Program-made: the position numbers and the translations under genes | The notes under the pieces: model-generated | What the model was told of the DNA's origin: nothing | The model's input: only the letters and a program-made list of their open reading frames with translations | Databases searched by the model: none | Assembly (NCBI GenBank): GCA_025594325.1 | Contig: JANHCV010000001.1 | Location: forward strand, 3,348,001-3,412,000 | Direction of reading: 5' to 3' | DNA length: 64,000 nucleotides | From: Blastocladiella emersonii ATCC 22665 | Lineage: Eukaryota > Blastocladiomycota > Blastocladiomycetes > Blastocladiales > Blastocladiaceae | Shown here: one piece after another, positions 39,957-50,852 of the stretch | Layout: every line of letters starts with the position of its first letter | Position numbering within the stretch: the first letter of the stretch is position 1

Positions 39957-42699
39957 CTACTGCTGCTGCTGCCCGCGACCCGCCGCCGCCGCAGCCGCGG
40001 CCATCATGTGCTGGAGCTGCTGCTGGTGGGCAAAGTGGGCCGGCGGCGGGGGCGCGGCGCCGCCCATCATGTGCGGCGGCGGCGGTGCGCGCGGGAACCC
40101 GCCGGCATGCGCGTGCGGGTGCGCTTGCGCCTGCTGCTGCTGCTGCGGATGACCCATCGGTGGCCGGCCGCCGCCGTTCATGGCGGCGAGGTGCGGGGGT
40201 GGCGGGGTCCCTGCGCTTGGTGGCGCACCACCCTGCTGCTGCTGCTGCTGAGCGCGGAGGAACTGGAACAGCGCGGCCTGCGCGTCAGCGGGGTTGCCCT
40301 GCATCCCCGGTGGCGGCGCGCGCGGGCCACCGCCGCCGCGGGCGCCGGCCATGACGCCGGGCGGCGGCGGTGGGACCATGCCCATGGGCGGCGGGGGCAT
40401 GAACTGGCCGTGCATCGGCGGCGGGCCCATGAGCTGCGGCGGCATGCCCGGGTGGTGCGGGTGGTGCATCGCGCCGGGCGGCGGCGGGGGCATCGGGCCC
40501 ATGGCGCCCATGGGCGGCGGCATGCGGTGGTGCGGGTGGTGCGGCGGGAGCATGTGCGGCGGCGGCGGGCCGTAGTGGTGCCCGGGCGGCGGCGGCGGCA
40601 TCGGCGGACCGCCCATGCCGGGCGCACCGGGCGGGCCGCCCGCCCCGCTGCTGTTGCTGCCGGACCGGTCGCGCGACAGGTGGTGCATGATGTTCATGTG
40701 CGCCTGCTCGCGCGCAAGCATCTGCTGCTGCTGCTGCGGGTCCATGGCGTGCGCGGGCGACTGCAGCGGGCTCGCGGCGGACCCGCCCATCGGCGTGGCC
40801 AAGAGACGCGGGCTCGGCGACGCGCGCTGCTGCTGCTGCTGTTGCTGTGGTGGCTGGCCGCCCTGCTTGGTCGCGAGCCGCCGCGACACAGACGTCGGGA
40901 CCTGCCCGCTGAGCAGCGCGTTGCCCTTCTTCTTGAGCGCGCGCTCGCGCTGCACCGCCTCCATGAGGTCCTGCTCGCTCGGGTAGTATCCGGCCTCGCC
41001 GCCTGGCTGCTGCTGGGGTGGGGGTGGCGGCGGTGGGAACGCCATGCCGGGCGCGGGCTGGCCGTACATGTGCGGCGGCGGGGCACCAATACCCATCGGC
41101 GGACGCATGGCGGCCTGCTGGCGCAGGTACTCCTGGTGCATCATCATCTGCTGCATGCGCTGCTGCTCCTGCAGCGCCGAGGCGTGCCCAGGCGGCAGAC
41201 CGGGTGGCGGAACTGGGCCGGCGTTGCCTCCGGCGGCACCGCCGAGTCCTGGCGGAAGCATGCCCGGGCCAGCCGCGGTCGGGGGCGGTGGCGGGGCGGG
41301 GAAGTTGGGCTGCTGCTGCGACGGCTGCTGCTCCTGCTGCGACGGGGGTGGCGACGCGGGCCCCTCGGACGCGGATGCGGGCGCGGGCGAGCGCGGGCCC
41401 GCCATGGCGAGCTTGCCCATGAGGAAGTTGAGCCGCTCCGTGTCGGCCGACGGCGCGGGCGCGGCGGCGGCGGCGGTCGGGCTCGCCAGCGAGTCGGTGC
41501 TGCCGAAGCCGGGCGGGAGTCCTGGACCCGCGCCGGGCGGACCGCGCGTGTTGGGTGCCTCGGCGGGAGCCGCGGCGGCAAAGAAGCGGCCGGCGAAGCG
41601 AGACGTGACGGGCGCGGTGCGCTCGGCCGGGGTGTCGGCAGCGGGCTCGAGCGAGTCGTCGAGACCGCCGGCCTGGTCGAGACCGAAGAACCCGCCACCA
41701 CCGCCGTTGTTCTCGTCGTCGCCGCCCTGCGCGGCGCGCATCATCTTCTTGAACGCGGCAATCGGGTCGTCGTCGGCGAACCCGGCGGCGGCGGGCGGCG
41801 GGGGCGGCTGGCGGCCGCGCTCCTTGGCGCGCATCTCGGCCTTGAAGCTGGCGATCGGGTCAAAGTCGCGCGACTGGAAGTCAAAGTCCTCCATGGGGCC
41901 CGACGAGAAGGTCTCGTCGTTCTTGGAGTCGAGCTCGTCGCCCCAGGCGAGAATGCGCTCCTGGTACTGCTCGGGGTTGCGGCGGCGCTCGCCGAGCGCC
42001 ATGAACTCGCGGTCGAGGTTGCGGCGCGGGCCGTCGCGCCCGGTGCTGCGCGGGTCCGAGGCCATCTTGCTGCTGCTGCTGCTGACGCTGCTGGCGCTGC
42101 CGGCGGCCGTGTCGCGCAGGGCGCCGAGGTTGCGCTTCTACACGCGCGCGCGGGACGTGTGAGTTGGCGGTGGGCGGCGGTGGGACATGCCGCGTCGACA
42201 CGCACGATGCCGTCGCCGTTCTGGCGGGTCGGGGAGGGCGAGCGGACGCTGGTTGGGAAGCGGCGGCCGCCGCCGTCCCTGCCGGAGAGGCCCGAGCCGG
42301 GCTCAGAGCGGCCGCTGAGCGGGTTGGCGGAGCCCGACGTAGAAGTGCGCGTTTTTCTACGCATGGGATGGACCGGTGAGAACAGCTTCGACACGGCAGG
42401 CTCATGCAGCGTACCTTGACGTGGTAGATCCGGTGCGCTCGAGACTACACGGCGCGTGCAATCGAGTCAGCTCCGCCATGAGACCGCCCCCGATGCGGCA
42501 GAACGTACCGCGAAGCGCAGTGGAAGTCGACGTGTTCTATCCGGTTGAGCGGGAAGGCGGCGACGAGGCGCGAGCCCTGGATGGCCATGATTGTGTCGCG
42601 CGAGTAGCGGAGGGGCTCGTCGGCACCGGCGAGACCGTCGCTCGCGAGGCTGCCGCCGCCGTCATCGCTGACGCTGCTAGCGGAATCGTGCGCGTCCAT
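39957..42699 (-). CDS. eIF4E-binding translational repressor, 4E-T-like
   Basis: Exons 42699-42509, 42444-42415, 42356-42206 and 42137-39957 encode 850 residues; introns 58-68 nt. Near the start (about residues 34-45) LRYSRDTIMAIQGS fits the eIF4E-binding YxxxxL-hydrophobic motif with Ile in place of Leu. It is followed by S/T/R-rich segments and LDREFMALGERRRNPEQYQE. The rest is low-complexity P/Q/G/H/M-rich sequence with short conserved-looking patches (FKAEMRAKERG, DDDPIAAFKKMMRA, LNFLMGKLA, EQDLMEAVQRERALKKKGNALL). This matches the 4E-T/EIF4ENIF1 plan: 4E-binding site first, then P-body scaffold. Exon 2 is a 30-nt microexon. Family assignment is inference from layout and motif; exon 2 is the weakest call. 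Confidence 0.65.
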
Positions 42700-43239
42700 G
42701 GCGGGCGCGGGGTTGCGGGAGGGTTGGGCTTGTCGTCTACCCAGCGTCGCGCGGAGCACCGAAAAGTGAGCAAGGCGCATCGGGATGGGCGCGAATGGCA
42801 TCGCGCAGATCGTTGCGCCTGCAACCGGGCCCGCTCGGCGCTCATGCATAGCGCTCAAGACCCGGGCACACTCATGCGTGCAGCGCAGTGCCGCGATGCC
42901 ATCGACGACGCGTCACGGATGGGCCGGATAAGTACAGGTTGCGTATGCGGGCAGCTACGTGGGCAGAATGCGGCGTGCCGTGCGTTGTGCGCGGCGGATG
43001 GGGGAGCGGCGGAGCGGTCGGTGGAGCGCCATCCACGTCGAAGGCGACGCCCGCGCCGCGCCGCGCACTCAGCCCGCCTGACTCGGTCACGTCAAGTCAC
43101 GCGATTCATTAGTCGCGTCTCGCGTCTCTCGCGTTTCGCGCGCCGCTCAAACGAGCCCAAAGATGAGAGGCAACGTCGCCGTGTAGTGGTACAAAATTGA
43201 GAAGTAGGGGTATACGCCGCGCCGCGCCGCGCTCAGCGC
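42700..43239. other. intergenic region upstream of the 4E-T-like gene
   Basis: 540 nt with the 4E-T-like promoter and the DDHD gene 3' UTR. Contains short TCTCGCG direct repeats near 43120-43140. No RNA gene recognised. Confidence 0.5.
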
Positions 43240-45999
43240 TCAGTCGCGCTTCTTGCCCTCGTCCTGGTCCTCGGCGACCGACTTGAGCACCTCGTTCGCG
43301 ACGAAATGGGCAATGTCGAGGTCGGTCCAGTACGCCATGTGGATGCTGAGCGAGCTGAGGTACGGGTTCTCGAGGACGCCCTCCTGGAGCGCGTAGTCGA
43401 CGCGGGCGTGCCGCTTGTTGAGGACCGAGACGCCGTCGCGCAGGTCGCGCTCAGCCGCGCGGAGCTGGCGGCGCTCGGCGCGGGACATCTTGGCCTTTTT
43501 CGCCGGGTCCATGTTCTTGAGCGACCGCGCCGCGGCAGCGGGGTTCGCGGCGATCTCCTCGGTCGACCCGGCCGCGGACCCCGCGCCGCTGCCGCCGCCG
43601 CCGAACATGGACGAGAAGAAGTTGGACGACGACTTGAAGACGTCGAGCGCGCGCGCCGTGGCGTTATCGAGCGACTGCTTGACGGCGGTCAGCCCGCCCT
43701 TGTGGTACGGGACACGGAACGGCTGCTCGTCGACGAGCGCGCGCGTGATGAGCGGCTCGATGCGCACCGCGACCGGGTCGTAGTTGGAGAAGATGTTGTA
43801 CAGGTTGCGGCATCGCGGCCGGATCACGGTGCGCCGCCGCGTCTGGTCCGTCGACGCGCCGCCCGGGTGCTGGTCCGTCAGCGCCCGCAGCCGCTCGCCC
43901 TGCAGCAGCATGAAGTACCCGATCGGCGACCCGACGCTGAAGAACGAGTCGACGGCGAAATCGAGCGGCGGGAGCGGCGTGTGCACGAGGTCGGGCTTGC
44001 GGTGGTGGCCGTGCCCGTGCCCGTGACCGTGGCCGGACGCTTGGCTCGCCGCGACGGCGGCGTGCGACTTGGGCGCGGACGGCGTGGTGCGGGTGAGGGA
44101 AAGGAACGCGGCGGCCGCGTCGCCGACGAGCAGCGACTGGTACGCGGCAAAGTGGGGCACCGTCGCGTCCGCACGCATCCGGCCCTCGATCCCCTCGTCC
44201 GAGGCGCGCGGCGGGACGGGCGGCGGGATCGTCGCCAAAATCTCGAGCGAGATGATGGATCCGAGAGAGTGGCCAAAGATGCTGACGCGGCCCGTAAAGT
44301 CGGGGTGGCGCGCACGGAACAGGCGGTACACGCGGTTCATCTCGCGCGTCACGGCGTGCGTGATCTCGGCGCGGTACCGCGGCGTCATGTACAGCAGCAC
44401 GTCCAGGACCACGTCCGACACGAGCGTGCGGATGGCGGGGACGCCGGGCAGCGTCAGCTCGTCGAGCGACGGGAGCTTGGTGCGGTGGTCGCCCTTGCGC
44501 GCGGTCGCGGCGCTCGCCATGGCGTCGATGGCCGACGACGACGTCGACGCGGGCGAGTGCGGCGGCGGCTGGGCGTCGTCGCCGTGCTCGGCGGCCTCGG
44601 TGTCGCTGACGTCTGACCCCGAGTCCGACCAGTCCGACTCGGACTCGACGGCCTGCGCCTCAGTCGCGAACTGGATCGACTGGCGCCAGTGGATGGGCAG
44701 GAGGTAGACGTGCTTGTCGCTGAGCGCCGGGTGGAGGCCGACGGCCTGGGTGACGCCCTTGCGCAGCTCGTTAACGTCGGTCACGAAATTGACGGCCTCC
44801 ATCTTCTCGGACAGCTTGGCGCCGATGCCGTGCACGACGAGGATCAGGTGGTCAAACGACGGCTGCGCGGGCGGGTCGGCGTACTCGGCGGGCGGGTACT
44901 CCTCGGCGCGCGCGGCGGCAGCGGCAGCCAGCTCGGCCTCGGCGGCGGCCTGGGCGAGCTCAGCCTTGGTCGCGCTGCGCGCCTTGGCCTTGGCGACGGC
45001 ATCCGCGACGGCGGCCTTGGCGGACTCGGCGAGGGCGAGCTCGCGCTCCTTGACGACGTGCGGCAGGTTCTCGTAGCCGCGGATCAGCCACAGGCCCATG
45101 GCGGTCTGGGGCGCGCCGACGGCGGACAGGACGGAGAGCTGCAGCTTGGCAACGGTCGAGTCCTCGCGCAGCGACGCCGAGTGGTCGTCGAGGTACACGG
45201 CGAACTTGGAGAGGTACGGGCCGAACAGCGGCTGGCGGTGCTCGGGGATCTTGAACTTGGACGACGCGGCCGGCGGCGCCGTGGCACCGGCGGTCGTAGG
45301 CGGCGGCGAGCTCGGTGCGGCCGCGGCGGCATCGCCCTCAGCAGCAGCAGCGGCCGACCCACCCTGGACCTTGTACTGCCAGGGGCGCACGCGCTGATAC
45401 CCGTCCTCGACCTGGCGGTTGAGCGCGGCGTCGACGGGGATCCACTTGCCGCCGAGCCCCGTGGGCGCGAACCAGAGGGCGCGGCGGACCTCGACGACGG
45501 GGCCGGGCCAATACAGCGGGTACCGGACCATGGCGTCGACGTCGACCTCGAACAGCTGCTCGTCACCGAGCATGACGGTGGTGGCGAACGGCGGCGCGGG
45601 CGGTAACGGGATCGCCCCCGCAGCGCTCGAGTTGCGGCGGCGGTGCAGGGCCTCGGCCGAGGGTGACGCGCCCGGGTTCGCGGGCACGGGCGGCAGGGGT
45701 TCGGGGGCGAGCGACTCGGCGCTGCGCTGGACGAGCGAGCCCAGGCCCTGCTCCTCGCGCCAGTCGCGCAGCTTGGCGTACATGCGCTCGAGGCGCGCGG
45801 CATCGGCGTCGTCGAAGCGCTCGAAGACGAGCGGTTTCGCGGCGGCAATCGATGCGGGCGTCGCGGCGGCCGGGTCGTTGGCCAGCGTCTTGATGGGGTC
45901 ATACTTGGGCACGTCCGTCGCGTAGTACCAGCACGGGCGCGCGACGGGCGCGGGCGACGGCGTGGCGGCCGGCGAGGGGTCCGCGGCACTCGATTTCAT
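43240..45999 (-). CDS. DDHD-domain phospholipase A1 (PA-PLA1 family)
   Basis: Single exon, 919 residues. It opens with PCWYYATDVPKYDPIKTL and a WWE-like region (VMLGDEQLFEVDVDAMVRYP, PLYWPGPVVEVRRALWF). Then HLILVVHGIGAKLSEKME leads to the lipase nucleophile motif IFGHSLGSIISLEIL (Ser near residue 579). A DDHD domain runs to the end: FAVDSFFSVGSPIGYFMLL, NLYNIFSNYDPVAVRIEPLI, RVDYALQEG and HMAYWTDLDIAHFV with the catalytic Asp/His candidates. It hydrolyses phosphatidic acid or phosphatidylinositol in ER-Golgi traffic. A GHGHGHGHGH run sits in one loop. ATG 45999 is preferred over the longer open frame because homology begins right after it. Confidence 0.93.
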   Translation of the reverse strand: MKSSAADPSPAATPSPAPVARPCWYYATDVPKYDPIKTLANDPAAATPASIAAAKPLVFERFDDADAARLERMYAKLRDWREEQGLGSLVQRSAESLAPEPLPPVPANPGASPSAEALHRRRNSSAAGAIPLPPAPPFATTVMLGDEQLFEVDVDAMVRYPLYWPGPVVEVRRALWFAPTGLGGKWIPVDAALNRQVEDGYQRVRPWQYKVQGGSAAAAAEGDAAAAAPSSPPPTTAGATAPPAASSKFKIPEHRQPLFGPYLSKFAVYLDDHSASLREDSTVAKLQLSVLSAVGAPQTAMGLWLIRGYENLPHVVKERELALAESAKAAVADAVAKAKARSATKAELAQAAAEAELAAAAAARAEEYPPAEYADPPAQPSFDHLILVVHGIGAKLSEKMEAVNFVTDVNELRKGVTQAVGLHPALSDKHVYLLPIHWRQSIQFATEAQAVESESDWSDSGSDVSDTEAAEHGDDAQPPPHSPASTSSSAIDAMASAATARKGDHRTKLPSLDELTLPGVPAIRTLVSDVVLDVLLYMTPRYRAEITHAVTREMNRVYRLFRARHPDFTGRVSIFGHSLGSIISLEILATIPPPVPPRASDEGIEGRMRADATVPHFAAYQSLLVGDAAAAFLSLTRTTPSAPKSHAAVAASQASGHGHGHGHGHHRKPDLVHTPLPPLDFAVDSFFSVGSPIGYFMLLQGERLRALTDQHPGGASTDQTRRRTVIRPRCRNLYNIFSNYDPVAVRIEPLITRALVDEQPFRVPYHKGGLTAVKQSLDNATARALDVFKSSSNFFSSMFGGGGSGAGSAAGSTEEIAANPAAAARSLKNMDPAKKAKMSRAERRQLRAAERDLRDGVSVLNKRHARVDYALQEGVLENPYLSSLSIHMAYWTDLDIAHFVANEVLKSVAEDQDEGKKRD

Positions 46000-46016
46000 T
46001 GGTGATCGATGATGAT

Positions 46017-46026
46017 GATACGTTGC
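46017..46026 (-). promoter_or_regulatory. GCAACGTATC element, DDHD gene
   Basis: GCAACGTATC on the coding strand, 18-27 nt upstream of the ATG at 45999. Confidence 0.45.
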
Positions 46027-46282
46027 AAAGGTGGCGAGGGGAGAGGAGAGGAGAGAGAGAAGTGGGGCGGCGGCTGCCACGTCGACAGGTCCGTCGCCCC
46101 CACGCGTCGACACGCGCGTGGAAAGCACGAGACCACGTTGCAGGGTGGCGTTCGCCAGGCAGCTCGCCGCCGCGAAGCTTTTCTGACTTGGCGCGCAAGA
46201 ACGCCGCGCTCTCCCCGCCGCGCGCTGCGCCTTCATGGAACTCTCGACGCACACGTAATCAGCCAACCTCATCAACGACATC

Positions 46283-49200
46283 ATGTCCACCTTCAGCGCT
46301 GCCACGCTGCCGCCCGGCAGTGGCGCCGCCGGCGGCAGCAGCGGCGGCAGCACGCACCACAGCGTGCTCGGGTCGGGCACCACGACGACGGTGCACGTCA
46401 ACGACGCGGTGCAGTCGTACCGCCTCATGGAGGCCATGCGCCACGGCGACGTGGACGGTCTCGCCGCACTCGCTGCCGCCGCGGGCTCGCCGATCCCGAC
46501 GCTGCCCGCCGACCTGGCCGCCAAGTTCGGCTCGGTGCTGCACCTCGCCATCGCGCTGGCGCCCGTGCGCGTCGCCGAGTGGCTGCTGAATCACGCCGCG
46601 GTGCCCGCCGACCTCGCCAACGCCGCGCACCCGCAGACGGGCGAGACGCCGCTGCACGTGGCGGTGCGGTCGCACCGGCGCGACCTGATCGACGTGCTGC
46701 TCGCCGTGCCCGGCATCAACGACGGCGCGCGCGACGCCGCCGGCCGCCGCCCCATGGACGTGGCGCCGTCCGAGGAGGTGCGCCAGGTGCTCGCCGACCA
46801 CCAGGCCGCGTTTGTCCCGCAGGCGACCGCCCGCATGCACGCGCTCGCCGAGGCCGGCGACTTTGCCGGCCTGCAGGCGCTGTTCGGCGACGCGCGTACC
46901 GCCGCCCTCGTCGACATCAACCACCGCAACCCCGCCACGGGCAACACGGTCCTGCACGAGGCTGCGCGCCTCGGCAACGAGCCCATGGCCCGCTGGTGCC
47001 TCACGGTGCGCTCGGCCGACCCGTTCGTGCGAGACCGCAAGGGAAAGTACTTTTACGAGGTCACCAAGAACGACGACATCAAGGCCCTGTTCAAGCGGTC
47101 CATCTCGGCCGCATCGCCCATGACCGTCGCCCCCGACCAGATGCCGCACATGCAGGGTATCCTCTGCAAGTGGACCAACTACGGTACTATCTCTACTCGT
47201 TCGCGCCGCTCGCGATCCGCTCCCTGCTAACACCCTCGGTCCGCCCACAGCGTCCGGCTACAAGGCCCGCTGGTTCGTCCTCGACCAGGGCATCCTGTCC
47301 TACTACAAGCACCAGGACGACGTGCCCAACTCGTGCCGCGGGTCCATCCACCTCAAGATCGCCACCCTGTGGATCGACTCGTCGGACCGCCACCGCTTCG
47401 ACATCATCGGCAAGGGCTCGGTCCGCTACCACCTGCGCGCCGACCACGTCGCTGAGACAATGCGCTGGATCCACGCCATCCGCCAGACCAAGCTCTCGCT
47501 CAACGATGCCGACCGCCAGCGTCGCGCCGCTGCTGCTGCCGCCGCTTCTTCTTCGACGCCCGCCCTCCCCGCTGGCTCGTCGCAGGACCTCGCCGCGTCG
47601 TCGTCGGGCCAGCTGCCCGAGGATCCCGCGGGCGCCGCCGAGCCCGGGATGCCGCTCAACACGCCGCTCATCGACTCGCGCGCGGCCCTCGCCGACCCGA
47701 ACGCGCTGCCGCCGCTCGGCCAGCGCCGCGCCAGCGTCGGCTCGCTTTTGGGGGATGCCGACCAGGAGGACGCCGACGACGACGCGGCCAACGGTTCGGC
47801 CGCAGCTTCCGTCCCGCACCCGACCAAGCTCGCCATGTCCGTGAACGCGATCCGCATGCAGCTCGAGATGCAGGCGCACCTGGTCGCGGGCATTGTGCCC
47901 GGCACCGTCCCGGACCCGCAGGTCGCGTCGACGCTGCGCCTCGTGACGGCCACCGTCGCGAGCCTCATGGACGAGATCGTGCGCATGACCGAGGACCGCG
48001 AGGCGTACTGGCGCCGCCGGTGCGACGCCGAGCAGACCCGCAAGACCGCGTTCGAGACGGCGCTCGCCAACCTCGCCCAGGAGTACCAGGTCGTCGAGTC
48101 CGAGGCCCGCACTATGGCCGACACGCTCCGCCGACAGCACAAGCTCAAGGTCCAGGCCGCCGGCGGGTCCGCGGGGCGCCGCTCGCCCGCAGCGCCCGCG
48201 CCCGCGCTCATCGACTTCCCCACCACGACGGCCGCGTCGCAGGCTGAGCAGGCGCCGGTGCAGCAGCAGCAGGTGCTCGACCCCGCCCAGCTCGCCGCCG
48301 TCGCGCCCACGGACCAGACGGCCACTCCGACCTTCACTCCCGCCGCCGCCGCCGCCGTCGAGCTCGCGCCCGCCCTCACCGAGCCCGAGCGTCTGGTTGC
48401 GTCGTGGATCGGCGCCGACGAGGACACGGACGAGGACGACGATGACGACGACGAGTTCTTTGACGCGATCGGCGACGAGGAGGCCGAGGAGACGACCAAG
48501 TCGTCTGGGTCGACGTCGCTGATGGCGACGTCGGCGCGCGGGTACGAGACGCCCACGTACTCGTTCAGCGCCAACATGCGCACCGCGCTGCCCGTGGACC
48601 ACGCGCTGATCAAGTCGGAGGTGAGCCTGTGGTCGGTGCTCAAGAACGCGGTGGGCAAGGACCTGACGCGCATCACGCTGCCCGTGCACTTCAACGAGCC
48701 CGTGTCGATGCTGCAGCGGCTGTGCGAGGAGGTGGACTACGCGCCGCTGCTCGACATGGCGTGGAAGCGCGAGCGGTCCGACGAGCGGCTGCTGCTGGTC
48801 GCGGCGTTCGCCATGTCCGGGTACGCGTCGACGGTCGACCGCGTCGGCAAGCCCTTCAACCCGCTGCTCGGCGAGACGTTCGAGTACGTGCGGGCGGACC
48901 GCGGGTACCGGTACGTGGCCGAGCAGGTCAGCCACCACCCGCCCATCAGCGCGTGCCACTGCGAGTCGGAGCACTGGGAGTTCTACGAGGAGGTTTTCGC
49001 CAAGAACTCGTTCTGGGGCCGGTCGTTTGAGATCCAGCCGCAGGGCGTGTGCCACGTCAAGATCAAGCGCGACGACGGCGTCGAGCACTACAGCTGGCGC
49101 AAGGTGACGACGTCGGTGCACAACCTGATTGTCGGCACGCTGTACATTGACCACCACGGCGACCTCGAGGTGACCAACCACACGACGCGCGAGAAGCTCG

Positions 49201-49826
49201 TGCTCACCTTCAAGCCGACCGGGTGGCGCAACCGCGACCGGTGCGCCGTCGAGGGCAAGCTGTTCGACGCGCGCGGCACCGCGACGTGGTCGCTGCACGG
49301 GACCTGGGACGACAAGCTGGTCGCCAAGCCTCTGGCCAAGGACGCGCGCGCCTTTTCGCTGTCGGCGGGCGGCGCCAATGGTGGTGGCGACGACGCGGCG
49401 AGCGTGGCCAACGGCAAGAACGGCGGCAACTCGCGCGGCAACTCGGTGACGCTGTGGAAGCGGCACCCGTGCGTGCTGACCGAGTCCAACTTCCACCTGA
49501 CGCCGTTCGCCATCTCGCTCAACGAGCTGCCGGCGACGCTCAAGCCGGTGCTGTGCCCGACGGACGCGCGGCTGCGGCCGGACCAGCGGGCCATGGAGGA
49601 GGGCCGGTACGACGACGCGGCGACCGAGAAGAACCGGCTCGAGGAGAAGCAGCGCGCGGCCCGCCGCACGCGCGAGGCGCAGGGGCTCGGGCACGCGCCG
49701 CACGTCCCCAAGTGGTTCACGGTCGACCACGACGCCGACTCGGGCGAGCGGTACTGGCGGTTCACGGGCGAGTACTGGGCCGCGCGCGACCGCGGCGACT
49801 GGGCCGGCGTGCCCGACATTTACTGA
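46283..49826 (+). CDS. oxysterol-binding protein homologue, ANK-PH-FFAT-ORD (Osh1/Osh2-type)
   Basis: Exons 46283-47183 and 47251-49826 encode 1158 residues; 67-nt intron with GCTAAC branch. Ankyrin repeats (about 85-260: GETPLHVAVRSHRRDLIDVL, GNTVLHEAARLGNEPMARW) are followed by a PH domain (about 290-395: GILCKWTNY, YKARWFVLDQGILSYYKH, WIHAIRQ). A long linker carries an acidic tract and DEFFDAIGDE, a VAP-binding FFAT motif, near residue 700. The ORD (about 740-1150) has the signature EQVSHHPPISA near residue 858, and the lid/barrel blocks KPFNPLLGETFEY and HYSWRKVTTSVHN. It exchanges sterol and PI4P at ER contact sites. The intron falls at the start of the PH domain. Confidence 0.96.
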
Positions 49827-50852
49827 CGCGTTGTGGGGGATGTTGGTGCAGCTAGTTTTCACATGTAACGAGTATGACGTCGCCCAATCTCGCGTATCGC
49901 GACGGCGATGGAAGCGCTAATCTTTTCATCGCGCGGGGGTGGCATGACCCGACCCAGCCTGCGTTCATGAGCGGGGAGGAGCAACGGCAAGCATGCGGTG
50001 AAACGCGTCCAGCGACGCGGTCACGCGTGTCTCGCACCGGGCTGCGCCACCAGCTGACCGGGCGATAGGGCTCCGATAGCGCCGTGCGGGGCGCGGAACA
50101 AACCGGGATGGCGTGCGTCCGCTGCCGCTGCCGCTGCTGCCGCTGCTGCTGCTGAGGCCCGCGCGCTCGGTGATCGATTCTCTTAAACCTCGCTGCCCCC
50201 GACGATGGCCTGCTCCCTTCACAACCCTGCCGACTCGACGGCCACGACGACGACCGACGACAGTCTCACACCCCGCTTGCTGGACGCAGCAGTTTCACGC
50301 CTCCAGCCACCTCCGCCTCGCTCGTCTCCGCCACCGACCAACCGACGCCGACCAACCGACCTGCTCTTCCCAATACCGCACCGGTTTTCCCACGCTCATA
50401 CTGTATCTCTGCCGTCTGATTGGTTTCCTGCACCGAACCCCTCAGAGACACCGCCACCCACCACCGTACGTGTGGCTTCTATTTCCGCCGGTCCGCGTCA
50501 CCGCGCCGAGGTCCCCACACTCACCGCTCACGCCGCTGCCGTCGTCATCGATGGGCGGCGGCGGGGGCGCGGCGGAGGCGGTGCGCGCGCGCCAAGGTGG
50601 GGATCGCGGCGGACGGCGGCGTCGCCCAGTCTGTCCCGTCCCGGACTACAAGTACTGACCGTTCCCGCCCGTTCTTTTCTCTCCATTGCCGACGACGACG
50701 ACGACCCACCTTGCACTCGACTCGCATACACTCAAACCTTCCGCTCCGCTCCATGGCGAACAGTCTCGCCGCCGCCCTCGCATCCACCACCCGTCCTCCG
50801 ACACCGCATGCTCGCCTGCTGTATCCCATTGCACTCCATCATCTCCTCCACC
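49827..50852. other. long intergenic region / possible 5' leader of the kinase gene
   Basis: 1026 nt. The frame of the kinase gene stays open upstream to 50205, but the sequence there is P/T/R-rich with poor codon bias. A CACCATGG context favours the start at 50853. An upstream exon cannot be excluded. No RNA gene recognised. Confidence 0.45.

Noticed and set aside
46000-46551. Upstream extension of the DDHD gene
   Set aside because: Overlaps the divergent OSBP start and contains the CGCAACGTATC element; family similarity begins after ATG 45999.
50205-50852. In-frame amino-terminal extension of the kinase
   Set aside because: Low-complexity, weak codon bias; CACCATGG at 50853 is a better start. 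Not excluded.
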